Positions 1-13,547 of a stretch of 64,000 bases of DNA are shown one piece after another. The DNA is taken from NCBI GenBank assembly GCA_905142475.1, contig LR990730.1:2108001-2172000 (forward strand), read 5' to 3'. The notes below the pieces were generated by a model. It searched no databases and had not been told where the DNA came from. It saw only the letters and a list, made by a program, of their open reading frames with translations. Numbering within the stretch: position 1 is the stretch's first letter; each line of letters opens with the position of its first letter. Source of the stretch: Xanthomonas hydrangeae (GTDB lineage Bacteria; Pseudomonadota; Gammaproteobacteria; Xanthomonadales; Xanthomonadaceae). Position numbers and translations under genes: made by a program.

Positions 1-1069
1 TGCCGAGCGCGGCAATATCTTTGTCGATCTGGGCGGCAATGCCGAAGCCTTCATTCCGAAGGACAAGGGCATCCCGCGCGATGTGCTGCGTCCGGGCGAC
101 CGCGTGCGCGGCTACCTGGCCGAAGTGCGTTCCGAACCACGTGGCCCGCAGCTGTTCATCAGCCGCGCCGCGCCGGAATTCATGATCGAGCTGTTCAAGC
201 TCGAGGTGCCGGAAGTGGGCCAGGGCCTGGTCGAGATCAAGGCCTGTGCCCGCGATCCGGGCGACCGCGCCAAGATCGCGGTGATTGCGCACGACACCCG
301 CACCGATCCGATCGGCGCTTGCATCGGTATGCGCGGTTCGCGCGTGCAGGCGGTGTCCAACGAGCTCAATGGCGAGCGCGTAGACATCGTGTTGTGGAAC
401 GAGAACCCGGCCAACTTCGTCATCAATGCGATGGCGCCGGCCGAAGTGCAGTCGATCATCGTCGATGAAGACAAGCATTCGATGGACCTGGCTGTGGCAG
501 AAGATCGCCTGGCCCAGGCGATCGGCAAGGGCGGCCAGAACGTGCGTCTGGCCAGCCGCCTGACCGGTTGGCAGCTCAACGTGATGACCGCCGACCAGGT
601 GGCCGCCAAGTCCGAAGCCGAACAGACCTCCGCGCGCCAGTTGTTCATGGATCGCCTGGAAGTGGACGAAGAAATCGCAGCGATTCTGGTGACCGAAGGT
701 TTCAATACGGTCGAAGAAATCGCCTACGTGCCGGTCGGCGAGTTGCTGGCGGTGGAAGGCTTCGACGAAGACATCGTCGAAGAGTTGCGTGCCCGTGCCC
801 GCGATGCGCTGCTCAACGCCGCGCTGGCCGAGGAAGAAGGCCTGGAAGGAACTCAGCCCACCGAGGACCTGCTGGCGCTGGAGGGGATGGACGAGGAAAC
901 GGCCTTTGCTCTGGCCGAGCACGGCGTGCGCACCAGCGAGGACTTGTCCGACCTGGCAGCGGACGAGATCGTCGACTTCGGCATTGAGGGCTTGACCCAG
1001 GAGCGCGCCGCGGCGCTGATCCTGGCGGCCCGCGCCGAGGAGATCGCCCGTTTGGAGCGCGGCGAATGA
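1..1069 (+). CDS. nusA: Transcription termination/antitermination factor NusA (5' end outside window)
   Basis: C-terminal part of NusA, which binds RNA polymerase and nascent RNA and modulates pausing, termination and antitermination. The reading frame is open from base 2 and the start codon lies upstream of the window. The visible protein begins inside the S1 domain (GNIFVDLGG), continues through KH1 ([13 protein letters not shown]) and KH2 ([12 protein letters not shown]), and ends in two acidic helix-hairpin-helix-like repeats (around [15 protein letters not shown] and [15 protein letters not shown]) that in proteobacterial NusA contact the polymerase alpha subunit or lambda N. It is followed after 95 bp by infB, the conserved nusA-infB operon order. 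Identification is secure; only completeness is limited by the window edge. Confidence 0.97.
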   Translation, partial: AERGNIFVDLGGNAEAFIPKDKGIPRDVLRPGDRVRGYLAEVRSEPRGPQLFISRAAPEFMIELFKLEVPEVGQGLVEIKACARDPGDRAKIAVIAHDTRTDPIGACIGMRGSRVQAVSNELNGERVDIVLWNENPANFVINAMAPAEVQSIIVDEDKHSMDLAVAEDRLAQAIGKGGQNVRLASRLTGWQLNVMTADQVAAKSEAEQTSARQLFMDRLEVDEEIAAILVTEGFNTVEEIAYVPVGELLAVEGFDEDIVEELRARARDALLNAALAEEEGLEGTQPTEDLLALEGMDEETAFALAEHGVRTSEDLSDLAADEIVDFGIEGLTQERAAALILAARAEEIARLERGE

Positions 1070-1164
1070 GCCGGCAATGAACCGCGCCCTGACCCCATCA
1101 GGGCTTAGAATCAGCGCTTCCCTTGCTCTGGGCGAGGGGGCGCCAACCAGATCATAGGATCCGA

Positions 1165-3876
<2,712 letters not shown>

Positions 3877-3877
3877 C

Positions 3878-3919
3878 GGCTGCGGCTGCGGCTGCGGCTG
3901 CGGCTGCGGCTGCGGCTGC
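3878..3919 (+). repeat. GGCTGC hexanucleotide tandem repeat (7 copies)
   Basis: Seven perfect head-to-tail copies of GGCTGC begin one base after the infB stop codon. A short inverted repeat follows (GGGGCC, 4-base loop, GGCCCC at 3921-3936). The array does not alter the infB protein because it lies beyond the TAA, but it occupies the infB-rbfA intercistronic RNA. Copy number in such arrays commonly varies between strains. Confidence 0.9.
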
Positions 3920-4002
3920 CGGGGCCTGCGGGCCCCGGCGTCGGCGTCGGCAAGCTGGAGTCGGTAACGCCCGATTTTTGGACAGCACGTTTTGCAAGGC
4001 GA

Positions 4003-4031
4003 GGGCGGCATGGCCGCCCACGTTCGTTTTT
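4003..4031 (+). terminator. Hairpin plus T-rich tract upstream of rbfA
   Basis: A 7-bp GC stem (GGGCGGC, 3-base loop, GCCGCCC) is followed, three bases later, by a T-rich tract. It resembles a rho-independent terminator or attenuator in the 200-bp infB-rbfA gap. Because rbfA continues the same operon it would have to be leaky or regulated. Inference from sequence only. Confidence 0.4.
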
Positions 4032-4076
4032 GGCTTCGGTGCCATCTGGCCCTCCGCATCAACCAGGTCCACGACC

Positions 4077-4469
4077 ATGCCAACCAAATCATTCCATCGC
4101 ACCGACCGCGTCTCGGCACAGGTGCGTCGCGACCTCGGCACGATCGTGCACGCGGCCGTGCGCGATCACGGCCTGCCGTCGGTCAGCGTGTCCGATGTCG
4201 AAGTCACCCGCGATCTTGCGCATGCCAAGGTGTTCGTCACCGCGCTGCAGCAGGAGCGCTCGGTCGAAGCGGTCAAGGGGCTCAAGGAAATCGCCGGTCA
4301 GCTGCGTACGCAGTTGGCGCGCGCGATGAAGCTGCGCCACGTGCCCGAGCTGCACTTTCATTACGACGATTCGGTCGATCGCGGCGAGCGCATCGACAAC
4401 CTGCTGCGTGACCTGGACGATATCGGCCCCGAGGCCGCCTCCAGCGACGAAGACGCCGAGCAGCGCTGA
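4077..4469 (+). CDS. rbfA: 30S ribosome-binding factor A
   Basis: RbfA binds free 30S subunits and helps mature the 5' end of 16S rRNA, and is needed for growth in the cold. The product is 130 residues of a single KH-type fold, with the family segments FHRTDRVSAQVRRDL near the N terminus, VSDVEVTRDLAHAKVFV in the middle and a terminal ERIDNLLRDL helix followed by an acidic tail. The ATG at 4077 gives the family's usual length; the reading frame extends upstream through the hexanucleotide repeat but encodes only low-complexity sequence there. It sits between infB and truB, the standard gammaproteobacterial order. Confidence 0.95.
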   Translation: MPTKSFHRTDRVSAQVRRDLGTIVHAAVRDHGLPSVSVSDVEVTRDLAHAKVFVTALQQERSVEAVKGLKEIAGQLRTQLARAMKLRHVPELHFHYDDSVDRGERIDNLLRDLDDIGPEAASSDEDAEQR

Positions 4470-4523
4470 GCGCTGCTGGGCCGGCCGCCTCTTTCTACGC
4501 GGCCCTGATTTCAACGGACGCGC

Positions 4524-5477
<954 letters not shown>

Positions 5478-5489
5478 GTTTTAGTCAAC

Positions 5490-5518
5490 TTGTCCCCGGG
5501 CTCGCACGACGTTACAAT
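5490..5518 (+). promoter_or_regulatory. Sigma70-type promoter for rpsO
   Basis: TTGTCC at 5490-5495 and TACAAT at 5513-5518 are separated by 17 bp, a good match to the sigma70 consensus. This would give a leader of about 110 bases before rpsO, containing a GCCCC/GGGGC hairpin soon after the start site. E. coli rpsO also has its own promoter just downstream of truB. Not experimentally mapped here. Confidence 0.6.
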
Positions 5519-5633
5519 TTCGCGGCCCCGTTCGGGGCACCTCCAGCGCCAAGCGCGCTCATCCCAAGCAAACGGCGAGTCCGGCGGTGCGTCATGCACG
5601 TTCCTGTCGACCACGCATCTATCGAGAAAACAC

Positions 5634-5894
5634 ATGTCCGTCGACACCCAGAAAGTCATTGAAGACAACAAGCGCAGCGCCCAGGACACCGGCTCCCCGG
5701 AAGTGCAGGTCGCTCTGCTGACCGCCCGCATCGAGCTGCTGAGCGGTCACTTCAAGACCCACAAGAAAGATCACCACAGCCGTCGTGGTCTGCTGCAGAT
5801 GGTCAACCGTCGCCGCAGCCTGCTCGACTACCTGAAGAAGAAGGACAGCGAGCGTTACAAGTCGCTGATCGAAAAGCTCGGCCTGCGCCGCTAA
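5634..5894 (+). CDS. rpsO: 30S ribosomal protein S15
   Basis: Primary 16S rRNA-binding protein of the small subunit platform, and in E. coli a translational repressor of its own mRNA. The 86-residue product is the normal length and carries the family core ([43 protein letters not shown]). The ATG at 5634 is used because the frame upstream encodes unrelated sequence and because [10 protein letters not shown] is the usual xanthomonad N terminus. A terminator follows immediately and pnp comes next, the classic rpsO-pnp pair. Confidence 0.98.
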   Translation: MSVDTQKVIEDNKRSAQDTGSPEVQVALLTARIELLSGHFKTHKKDHHSRRGLLQMVNRRRSLLDYLKKKDSERYKSLIEKLGLRR

Positions 5895-5906
5895 TCGAGT
5901 CCTACC

Positions 5907-5940
5907 ACCGCGGTGCAGCGATGCGCCGCGGTTTTGTTTT
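5907..5940 (+). terminator. Rho-independent terminator between rpsO and pnp
   Basis: A 10-bp stem with one G-T wobble (5907-5916 with 5923-5932, loop 5917-5922) is followed by TTTGTTTT. It lies 13 bp after the rpsO stop. In E. coli an equivalent partial terminator separates rpsO from pnp. Confidence 0.75.
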
Positions 5941-6062
5941 GGTCGTTCGCATTCCGTTATTTGCACGATGTAATTCATGGGCCGGAGCCTCCCGGCCGCC
6001 CGTTCTCGGCATGGGTCGACGACGGTCCAACGAAGACAGCAACACCTAAGGAAAAAACCTCC

Positions 6063-8177
<2,115 letters not shown>

Positions 8178-8200
8178 TCGCTGCTGTTTGATGCGTCACG

Positions 8201-8228
8201 AAAAAGCGGGCCTCGGCCCGCTTTTTTG
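8201..8228 (+). terminator. Rho-independent terminator after pnp
   Basis: AAAAAGCGGGCC and its near-perfect complement form a strong stem with a very short loop followed by TTTTTT, 23 bp after the pnp stop. The flanking A and T tracts make it potentially bidirectional. Confidence 0.9.
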
Positions 8229-8250
8229 TTGTCTGCGATAGCAACACGTT

Positions 8251-8380
8251 CCTTCTCCCTCCGGGAGAAGGTGCCCCGCAGGGGCGGATGAGGGTACGTG
8301 CGAAGCCTCGTGCAGTTGGAACGAAGCGAGGGATTCGCCTCGTATCCTCACCCCAACCCCTCTCCCGGCGGGAGAGGGGC
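8251..8380. repeat. Dispersed palindromic intergenic repeat
   Basis: Two G/C-rich arms, 8251-8295 (CCTTCTCCCTCCGGGAGAAGG then CCCCGCAGGGG) and 8346-8380 (CCTCACCCCAACCCCTCTCC then CGGCGGGAGAGGGG), face each other across about 50 bp. Each arm can form its own hairpin and the arms also partly pair with one another. This class of intergenic repeat is common in Xanthomonas and Stenotrophomonas genomes (recalled, not searched). It fills the space between convergent pnp and the DUF2272 gene. Confidence 0.65.
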
Positions 8381-8391
8381 TCTAATCCTTT

Positions 8392-9444
8392 TCACTGAGG
8401 TTGCTGCGTCGGCACTGGCTGCGTTTCCGGGCGTGGCGGCACAACACGCGGAAAACCCGGCGGCATCGGTTGATCTGCGGGCAAAACGGAAGGCGCAGGC
8501 AATGGCTCACTCGGTGGCGGCGCGGTCATTACCGCATCAGGACGCAGCTTCAACAAGGCAGCCCAGTCGCGTCGATTGAAATCGCACAGTTCTTCGTGCG
8601 CTGGCGTGCATTCGCTGGCGATGCCCAGGCTGTCTTCGTTCTGGTCCTGAGCAGTGTCCGACTGCGGCGTCGGCAACACCACGCGGCCAGCGCGATCCAG
8701 CGGCATCTTGCGCATCATCACCGTGTTGAACACATTGCCGCCGATCAGATACAGCGTGCGGTCGCCTCCGACGTTGGCCGCCACCACGACATCGCAATGC
8801 GATTGCCACGGCATCGGCGCACTACCGCCCAGCGCGGCCTTGAGTCCGGCATAGCCGAGCGATACGCTGCGCCCGCGCAGCAGGCACAGCATATCGCCGG
8901 GCGCGGGTTTTTCCACTGCAGGATCGGTGAACTGGTACGGCCCGCTGGCGCCGTCGTTATAGGCGCTGCGGATGTAATCCAGATGGCGCGCGGAGCGATG
9001 GAAGCCGCTCAAGCCGGCTTGCGTCATCACCCAGGAGATGAAAGCCGCCGACCAGGGATTGTCGACCACAAACGCGCGGCACTCGCTGGCGGTATAGCGC
9101 GTGCCATCCAGCGCTGCGCAATTGGATGCGCCGGGGCGACCGCCCATTGATGCCAGCGTGCCGCTGTCGCGCCAGTAGCCTGCGACGCGTTGCCATGCCA
9201 CCACGCCATGGTCGGCGAGATAGCCCGATTCGGCTTCGGTCACGCCAAGACTGGCCAGGCGACCTTTGGTATCGATGAAGGGGTGTTGCCACAAGCGGTG
9301 TTCGTTGCAGGCGCTGCGCACGATGGCGATCGCTGCAGGGCTGGTGCCGAACCGTGGGGGCATGTCGCACACTTCCGCAGCCGCCGCGCTGCCGCCCCAT
9401 CCTGCCAGCAACACGCAGATCCACGGCCAAGGTTTTACAGTCAT
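8392..9444 (-). CDS. Secreted DUF2272 domain protein
   Basis: Predicted exported protein of 350 residues with a DUF2272-like body; its biochemical role is unknown. From the ATG at 9444 there is a Sec signal peptide (MTVKPWPWICVLLAGWGG, cleavage after the Ala run near residue 23). The body contains SAAFISWVMTQAGL and GDMLCLLRG, which recall NlpC/P60- or CHAP-like folds, and H-C-D-V-V-V further on, but a catalytic triad cannot be assigned confidently. The C-terminal 45 residues are Pro/Gln-rich. An upstream in-frame ATG would add 18 residues ahead of the signal peptide and is less likely. It is convergent with pnp and downstream of nadC on the same strand. Confidence 0.75.
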   Translation of the reverse strand: MTVKPWPWICVLLAGWGGSAAAAEVCDMPPRFGTSPAAIAIVRSACNEHRLWQHPFIDTKGRLASLGVTEAESGYLADHGVVAWQRVAGYWRDSGTLASMGGRPGASNCAALDGTRYTASECRAFVVDNPWSAAFISWVMTQAGLSGFHRSARHLDYIRSAYNDGASGPYQFTDPAVEKPAPGDMLCLLRGRSVSLGYAGLKAALGGSAPMPWQSHCDVVVAANVGGDRTLYLIGGNVFNTVMMRKMPLDRAGRVVLPTPQSDTAQDQNEDSLGIASECTPAHEELCDFNRRDWAALLKLRPDAVMTAPPPSEPLPAPSVLPADQPMPPGFPRVVPPRPETQPVPTQQPQ

Positions 9445-9507
9445 AGCAGATCCAGTACTGAACAATCGCATCAGGCTGACAGAGCTGCCTGCGGGCACAC
9501 GTGAAAT

Positions 9508-10392
9508 CTAGTGTGGCGGCGGGCCGAGTTTGAGCGACAGATCCACCGCCTGCACGTGCTTGGTGAGGCCGCCGATGGAAATGCAGTCCACGCCATCGTT
9601 GGCAATCGCGGCAATGCCGGCCAGATCCACGCTGCCGGACACTTCGAGCGGAATGCGCTGTTCGTGCGGCAAGGCGGCAACAATGCGCACCGCTTCGCGG
9701 CGCATTGCCGGGTCGAAGTCGTCGATCAGGATGCGCGTGCAGCCCACCTGCAATGCTTCGCGGAGTTGCTCCAGCGTTTCCACTTCGACCACCAGCGGCA
9801 ACTGCGGTTGCTGCGCACGTGCCGCGTGCACGGCGGCGCTCAACGAGCCGGCGGCGCGGATATGGTTTTCCTTGAGCATCACCGTATCGAACAAGCCGAT
9901 GCGGTGATTGTCGCCACCGCCGCAGCGCACCGCGTATTTCTGCGCGGCGCGCAGCCCCGGTAGCGTTTTGCGGGTGTCCAGGATGCGCGTGCCGGTGCCG
10001 GCTACCGCAGCGACATACGCAGCAGTGGTGGTCGCGGTAGCAGAGAGCGTCTGCATGAAATTGAGCGAGGTGCGCTCGGCGCTGACCAGGCTGCGGCTGC
10101 GGCCATGCAGGATGGCCAGCACCGTGCCGGCAGCAACGTGCTGGCCCTCATGCACCTGCCAGTCGATGCGTACCTGCGAATCGAGCGCGCGATGCGTGGC
10201 GTCGAACCAGGGGCGGCCGGCGATCACCGCATCCTGCTTGCACAGCAGGTAAGCGCTGTCGGCCTGATCCGGCAGCAGTGCGGCGGTCACATCGCCAGTG
10301 CCGATGTCCTCGGCCAGCGCGCGTGCCACATCGGCATCCACCAGCGCGGCTGGCGGCGCCTCCGGCGAGGTCGTGTGCGCGGAAGAACTCAC
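9508..10392 (-). CDS. nadC: Nicotinate-nucleotide pyrophosphorylase (carboxylating)
   Basis: Quinolinate phosphoribosyltransferase, which converts quinolinate and PRPP to nicotinate mononucleotide in de novo NAD synthesis. The 294-residue product contains the family signatures EDIGTGDVTAALLP, ILDTRKTLPGLRAAQKYAV, RCGGGDNHRIGLFD, MLKENHI and the C-terminal ISIGGLTKHVQAVDLSL. The start is GTG at 10392, overlapping the stop codon of the upstream Trm112-like gene (GTGA), which implies translational coupling. The frame extends further upstream but that sequence is the shadow of the neighbouring gene. Confidence 0.95.
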   Translation of the reverse strand: MSSSAHTTSPEAPPAALVDADVARALAEDIGTGDVTAALLPDQADSAYLLCKQDAVIAGRPWFDATHRALDSQVRIDWQVHEGQHVAAGTVLAILHGRSRSLVSAERTSLNFMQTLSATATTTAAYVAAVAGTGTRILDTRKTLPGLRAAQKYAVRCGGGDNHRIGLFDTVMLKENHIRAAGSLSAAVHAARAQQPQLPLVVEVETLEQLREALQVGCTRILIDDFDPAMRREAVRIVAALPHEQRIPLEVSGSVDLAGIAAIANDGVDCISIGGLTKHVQAVDLSLKLGPPPH

Positions 10393-10658
10393 TTTTCGGG
10401 GAAGTCGGCGATCTGCGCAGTGCCGATGGCTTCCTCGGCCAGCAGCACAGGAATGCCGTCGTCGACGCGGAAGATCTGCTTGCGGTCGCGGGTGATCAGC
10501 GCCTCGCGGAGCGGCTGTGCCTGCACGGTGCCGTCGGCACGCTGCAGGTTTCCGCCGGCGATGGCGATGTTGAGTGCCTCCAGGCCCTTGCTGTCGAGCA
10601 GCGAAAGCGGTTGGCGGGTGTCGGGCGAGCACAGCAGGTCGAGCAGTTTGCGATCCAT
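10389..10658 (-). CDS. Trm112 family protein
   Basis: Small 89-residue protein of the Trm112/YcaR family (MDRKLLDLLCSPDTRQPL, ITRDRKQIFRVDDGIPVLL). Eukaryotic and archaeal Trm112 proteins activate methyltransferases; bacterial members usually sit near lpxK-kdsB or metabolic genes and their role is poorly defined. Only one Cys remains (C10 in LLCSPDT), so the four-Cys zinc site of eukaryotic Trm112 is absent. It is translationally coupled to nadC through a 4-bp overlap and divergent from purE. Confidence 0.85.
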   Translation of the reverse strand: MDRKLLDLLCSPDTRQPLSLLDSKGLEALNIAIAGGNLQRADGTVQAQPLREALITRDRKQIFRVDDGIPVLLAEEAIGTAQIADFPEK

Positions 10659-10665
10659 CGAAGTC

Positions 10666-10692
10666 TTGTCTTGCGTGGAGATTGGCTAGAAT
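10666..10692 (+). promoter_or_regulatory. Candidate purE promoter
   Basis: TTGTCT at 10666-10671 and TAGAAT at 10687-10692 are 15 bp apart, a little short of ideal, and lie 24 bp before the purE start, within the purE/Trm112 divergent region. No PurR-type operator was recognised. Confidence 0.4.
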
Positions 10693-10716
10693 ACGTCTTT
10701 ACCGCAGGGCAGGGCC

Positions 10717-11220
10717 ATGACCTCCAACCACTCCGCGCCGCTGGTCGGCATCGTGATGGGCTCCCGTTCGGATTGGGAAACCATGCAACACGCAGCTCAA
10801 AAGCTCGATGCGTTGGGCGTGCCTTACGAAGTCAAGGTGGTCTCGGCGCATCGCACCCCCGATGTGTTGTTCACCTATGCCGAGCAGGCGGGCGAACGCG
10901 GCCTGCGCGCGATCATCGCTGGTGCCGGTGGCGCGGCGCACTTGCCGGGCATGTTGGCGGCCAAGACGGCGGTGCCGGTGCTGGGTGTGCCGGTGCAGTC
11001 CAAGGCGCTCAACGGCATGGATTCGTTGCTGTCGATCGTGCAGATGCCTGCGGGAATCCCGGTCGCCACGTTTGCCATCGGCAATGCCGGTGCAGCCAAT
11101 GCCGCATTGTTCGCAGCGGCGATGCTGGCGCCCGAGCAGGCGCAGATCGGCCTGGCGTTGGCGCAGTTCCGTGCCAAGCAGACCGACGATGTGATGGCCA
11201 GCGACGACCCGCGCCAATGA
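10717..11220 (+). CDS. purE: N5-carboxyaminoimidazole ribonucleotide mutase
   Basis: Class I PurE, which rearranges N5-CAIR to CAIR in purine biosynthesis. The 167-residue product shows the class signatures [13 protein letters not shown] (phosphate and ribose binding), SAHRTPD (catalytic His) and [12 protein letters not shown]. Class I assignment is supported by the adjacent purK, which makes the N5-CAIR substrate. The purE stop overlaps the purK start (ATGA), so the two are translationally coupled. Confidence 0.96.
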   Translation: MTSNHSAPLVGIVMGSRSDWETMQHAAQKLDALGVPYEVKVVSAHRTPDVLFTYAEQAGERGLRAIIAGAGGAAHLPGMLAAKTAVPVLGVPVQSKALNGMDSLLSIVQMPAGIPVATFAIGNAGAANAALFAAAMLAPEQAQIGLALAQFRAKQTDDVMASDDPRQ

Positions 11221-12362
11221 CCACGGTCGGCATCCTGGGTGGCGGCCAACTGGCACGCATGTTGGTGTTGGCCGGCGCGCCCTTGGGGCTGCGCTTTGCG
11301 GTGTTCGATCCGGCAGCAGATGCCTGTGCAGGGCAGGTGGCACCGCTGCAGGTCGGCGCATTCGACCAGACCGCTGCGCTTGCCGCATTCGCGGCGCAAG
11401 TGGACGTGATCACCTTCGATTTCGAAAACGTGCCGGCCGCCAGCGCACAACAGCTGGCCGCGCAGGTGCCGGTATTTCCCAGTGCTGCCGCATTGGCGGT
11501 GGCGCAGGACCGGCTCAGCGAGAAAACCTTGTTCCGCGAGCTTGGCATTCCGGTGCCCGAGTTTGCCGCGATCGACGATCGTGCGGGACTCGATGCGGCA
11601 TTGCTGCGCATCGGTACGCCCTGTGTGCTGAAGACGCGCCGCTTCGGCTACGACGGCAAGGGCCAGTTCCGCATCAGGACGCTGGCCGATGCCGATGCCG
11701 CATGGGACGCGCTCGGCGCGCAGGCAGCGAACGTCGGGCTGATCGTGGAAGCCTTCGTGCCGTTCCAGCGCGAGGTCAGCGTGGTGGCGGTACGCGGCCG
11801 CGATGGCGAGTTCCGCGCCTGGCCGCTGACCGAAAACTGGCATGTGGACGGCGTGCTGTCGGCCAGTCTTGCGCCGGCAACGGTGGATACCGGGTTGCAG
11901 GTTGCCGCAGAAGCGCATGCGCGCGCGGTTGCCGAGCGCCTGGACTATGTGGGCGTGTTCGCATTGGAATTATTCGTGCGCGATGGCGCGCTGCTCGCCA
12001 ACGAGATGGCGCCGCGCGTGCACAACTCCGGCCATTGGACCATCGAAGGCGCAGAGACCTCGCAGTTCGAAAATCATGTGCGTGCCGTGCTTGGTTTGCC
12101 GCTGGGCAGCACCGCGATGCGCGGGCATGCCTGCATGCTCAACTGGCTGGGTACGATGCCGGACGCTGCTGCGTTTCTGGCAGTGCCCGGTGGGCACTGG
12201 CACGACTACGGCAAGCAGTCGCGTGCAGGCCGCAAAGTCGGCCATGCGACGCTACGCGCCGATACGCCGCCGCTGCTTGCGCGCGCACTGGTGGATGCGG
12301 GTAGTGCCTTGCAGCGTGAGACGCAGGTTGGGCCGGTGGTTGCACGCTTGAGCGAGGCGTGA
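11217..12362 (+). CDS. purK: 5-(carboxyamino)imidazole ribonucleotide synthase
   Basis: ATP-grasp enzyme that carboxylates AIR to N5-CAIR using ATP and bicarbonate. The 381-residue protein has the N-terminal Rossmann-like motif [12 protein letters not shown], the ATP-grasp lysine segment [14 protein letters not shown] and the metal and substrate region [16 protein letters not shown]. The ATG at 11217 is chosen because it is coupled to purE; the open frame upstream is antisense or shadow sequence. No terminator is evident in the 164-bp gap to the convergent superoxide dismutase gene. Confidence 0.96.
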   Translation: MTTVGILGGGQLARMLVLAGAPLGLRFAVFDPAADACAGQVAPLQVGAFDQTAALAAFAAQVDVITFDFENVPAASAQQLAAQVPVFPSAAALAVAQDRLSEKTLFRELGIPVPEFAAIDDRAGLDAALLRIGTPCVLKTRRFGYDGKGQFRIRTLADADAAWDALGAQAANVGLIVEAFVPFQREVSVVAVRGRDGEFRAWPLTENWHVDGVLSASLAPATVDTGLQVAAEAHARAVAERLDYVGVFALELFVRDGALLANEMAPRVHNSGHWTIEGAETSQFENHVRAVLGLPLGSTAMRGHACMLNWLGTMPDAAAFLAVPGGHWHDYGKQSRAGRKVGHATLRADTPPLLARALVDAGSALQRETQVGPVVARLSEA

Positions 12363-12526
12363 TCTTCAAGGCGTATGAGCGGTGACGCAGTGATGTGGAG
12401 GCAAGACGCGTGACTCGTACTCAAGCCTTGTCGCGCAGATCGATAGCCGCCACGCGCGGCTCTGCAGCAGTCGATCGATCTATTCACCGCGACGACAACT
12501 ACTTACCGCTGAGCCCAACTGCATGA

Positions 12527-13105
12527 CTAGCCCAACCGGCTAGCCACGAACTCCCAGTTGAGCAGCTTCCAGAACGCGTCCAGGTAGTGCGCGCGATCCT
12601 GCTGATAGTCCAGGTAGTACGCGTGTTCCCACAGGTCGCAGACGAGCAGTGGCGTGTCCGGCCCGGTCAGCGGCGTGGACGCATTCGGCGTGGCAACGAC
12701 CGCCAAGGTGCTGTCCGGGCGCTGCACCAGCCACACCCAGCCCGAGCCGAACGTACCCAGCGCAACACGGTTGAATTCCTGCCTGAAGTGCGCGAAGTCG
12801 CCGAACGATGTGGCGATGCTGTCGGCCAGCCGGCCGAGTGGTTCGCCGCCGCCGCGTGGGCGCAGGCATTGCCAATAGAAATTGTGGTTCCAGACCTGCG
12901 CGGCCAGATGAAACAGCGTGCCTTGCGCCTGCGCGATGATCTCTTCCAGCGTCAGCTCGGCGAACTCGCTGCCTTCGATGCGCGCATTGAGCCGTTCGAC
13001 CTCGCTGCGATGACAGACGCCGTGGTGCGCCTCCAATGTTGCGGATGAGAGATGCGGCTCCAGAGCGGCGCGGGAGTAGGGCAGTGCAGCGTGTTCGATC
13101 GGCAT
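12527..13105 (-). CDS. Iron/manganese superoxide dismutase with atypical gateway residues
   Basis: Fe/Mn SOD family protein of 192 residues. The four metal ligands are present: H27, the His of QVWNHNFYW, and the Asp and His of CDLWEHAYY. The Gln of AAQVWNH is placed as in Fe-type enzymes. However, aligned to E. coli SodB, the gateway His30 is Cys31 and the near-universal Tyr34 is Glu35 (segment EAHHGVCHRSEVERLN). These residues control substrate access and proton delivery, so activity may be altered or lost. The protein is otherwise full length. It is convergent with purK and divergent from grxD. I give no symbol because the genome probably holds a canonical sod gene elsewhere (inference). 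Confidence 0.88.
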   Translation of the reverse strand: MPIEHAALPYSRAALEPHLSSATLEAHHGVCHRSEVERLNARIEGSEFAELTLEEIIAQAQGTLFHLAAQVWNHNFYWQCLRPRGGGEPLGRLADSIATSFGDFAHFRQEFNRVALGTFGSGWVWLVQRPDSTLAVVATPNASTPLTGPDTPLLVCDLWEHAYYLDYQQDRAHYLDAFWKLLNWEFVASRLG

Positions 13106-13226
13106 GATGGCAAGGGCAGCGAAGGGAGTGCGGCGACAGGTCGCGCTGAAGGCTTACAATGCGCGCCTTTGCGGAAGTCTATCCGACCCGGCGGTCGGGC
13201 CTGCCGCTCCCAGTCAGGAGAGTCCA

Positions 13227-13547
13227 ATGCCGGTGATGGAACGGATCCAGGCCGAAGTCGAACAACACCCGATCGTGTTGTTCATGAAAGGCACCCCGCA
13301 GTTCCCGATGTGCGGGTTTTCCAGCCGTGCGGTGCAGGCGTTGGTCGCTGCCGGCGCCGATCAATTGCGCACCGTCAACGTGCTGGAAGAACCCGAAGTA
13401 CGCGCGAATCTGCCGCGCTATTCCAACTGGCCGACCTTCCCGCAGTTATTCATTCATGGCGAGCTGATCGGCGGCTGCGACATCACGCTGGAGCTGTTCG
13501 AAGCCGGCGAGCTCAAGCGCATCGTCAGTGAGGCTTACCAGCCGTGA
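13227..13547 (+). CDS. grxD: Monothiol glutaredoxin (Grx4 type)
   Basis: CGFS-type monothiol glutaredoxin, which carries or delivers [2Fe-2S] clusters with glutathione. The 106-residue single-domain protein has the active site CGFSSRAVQ at C29, WPTFPQLF with the cis-proline and the GGCD glutathione-binding motif. The ATG at 13227 has a good ribosome-binding site (CAGGAGA). A TACAAT -10-like box lies at 13155-13160. The stop codon overlaps the GTG of the next gene, so grxD starts a coupled three-gene unit with an SDR protein and a MarC protein. Confidence 0.95.
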   Translation: MPVMERIQAEVEQHPIVLFMKGTPQFPMCGFSSRAVQALVAAGADQLRTVNVLEEPEVRANLPRYSNWPTFPQLFIHGELIGGCDITLELFEAGELKRIVSEAYQP

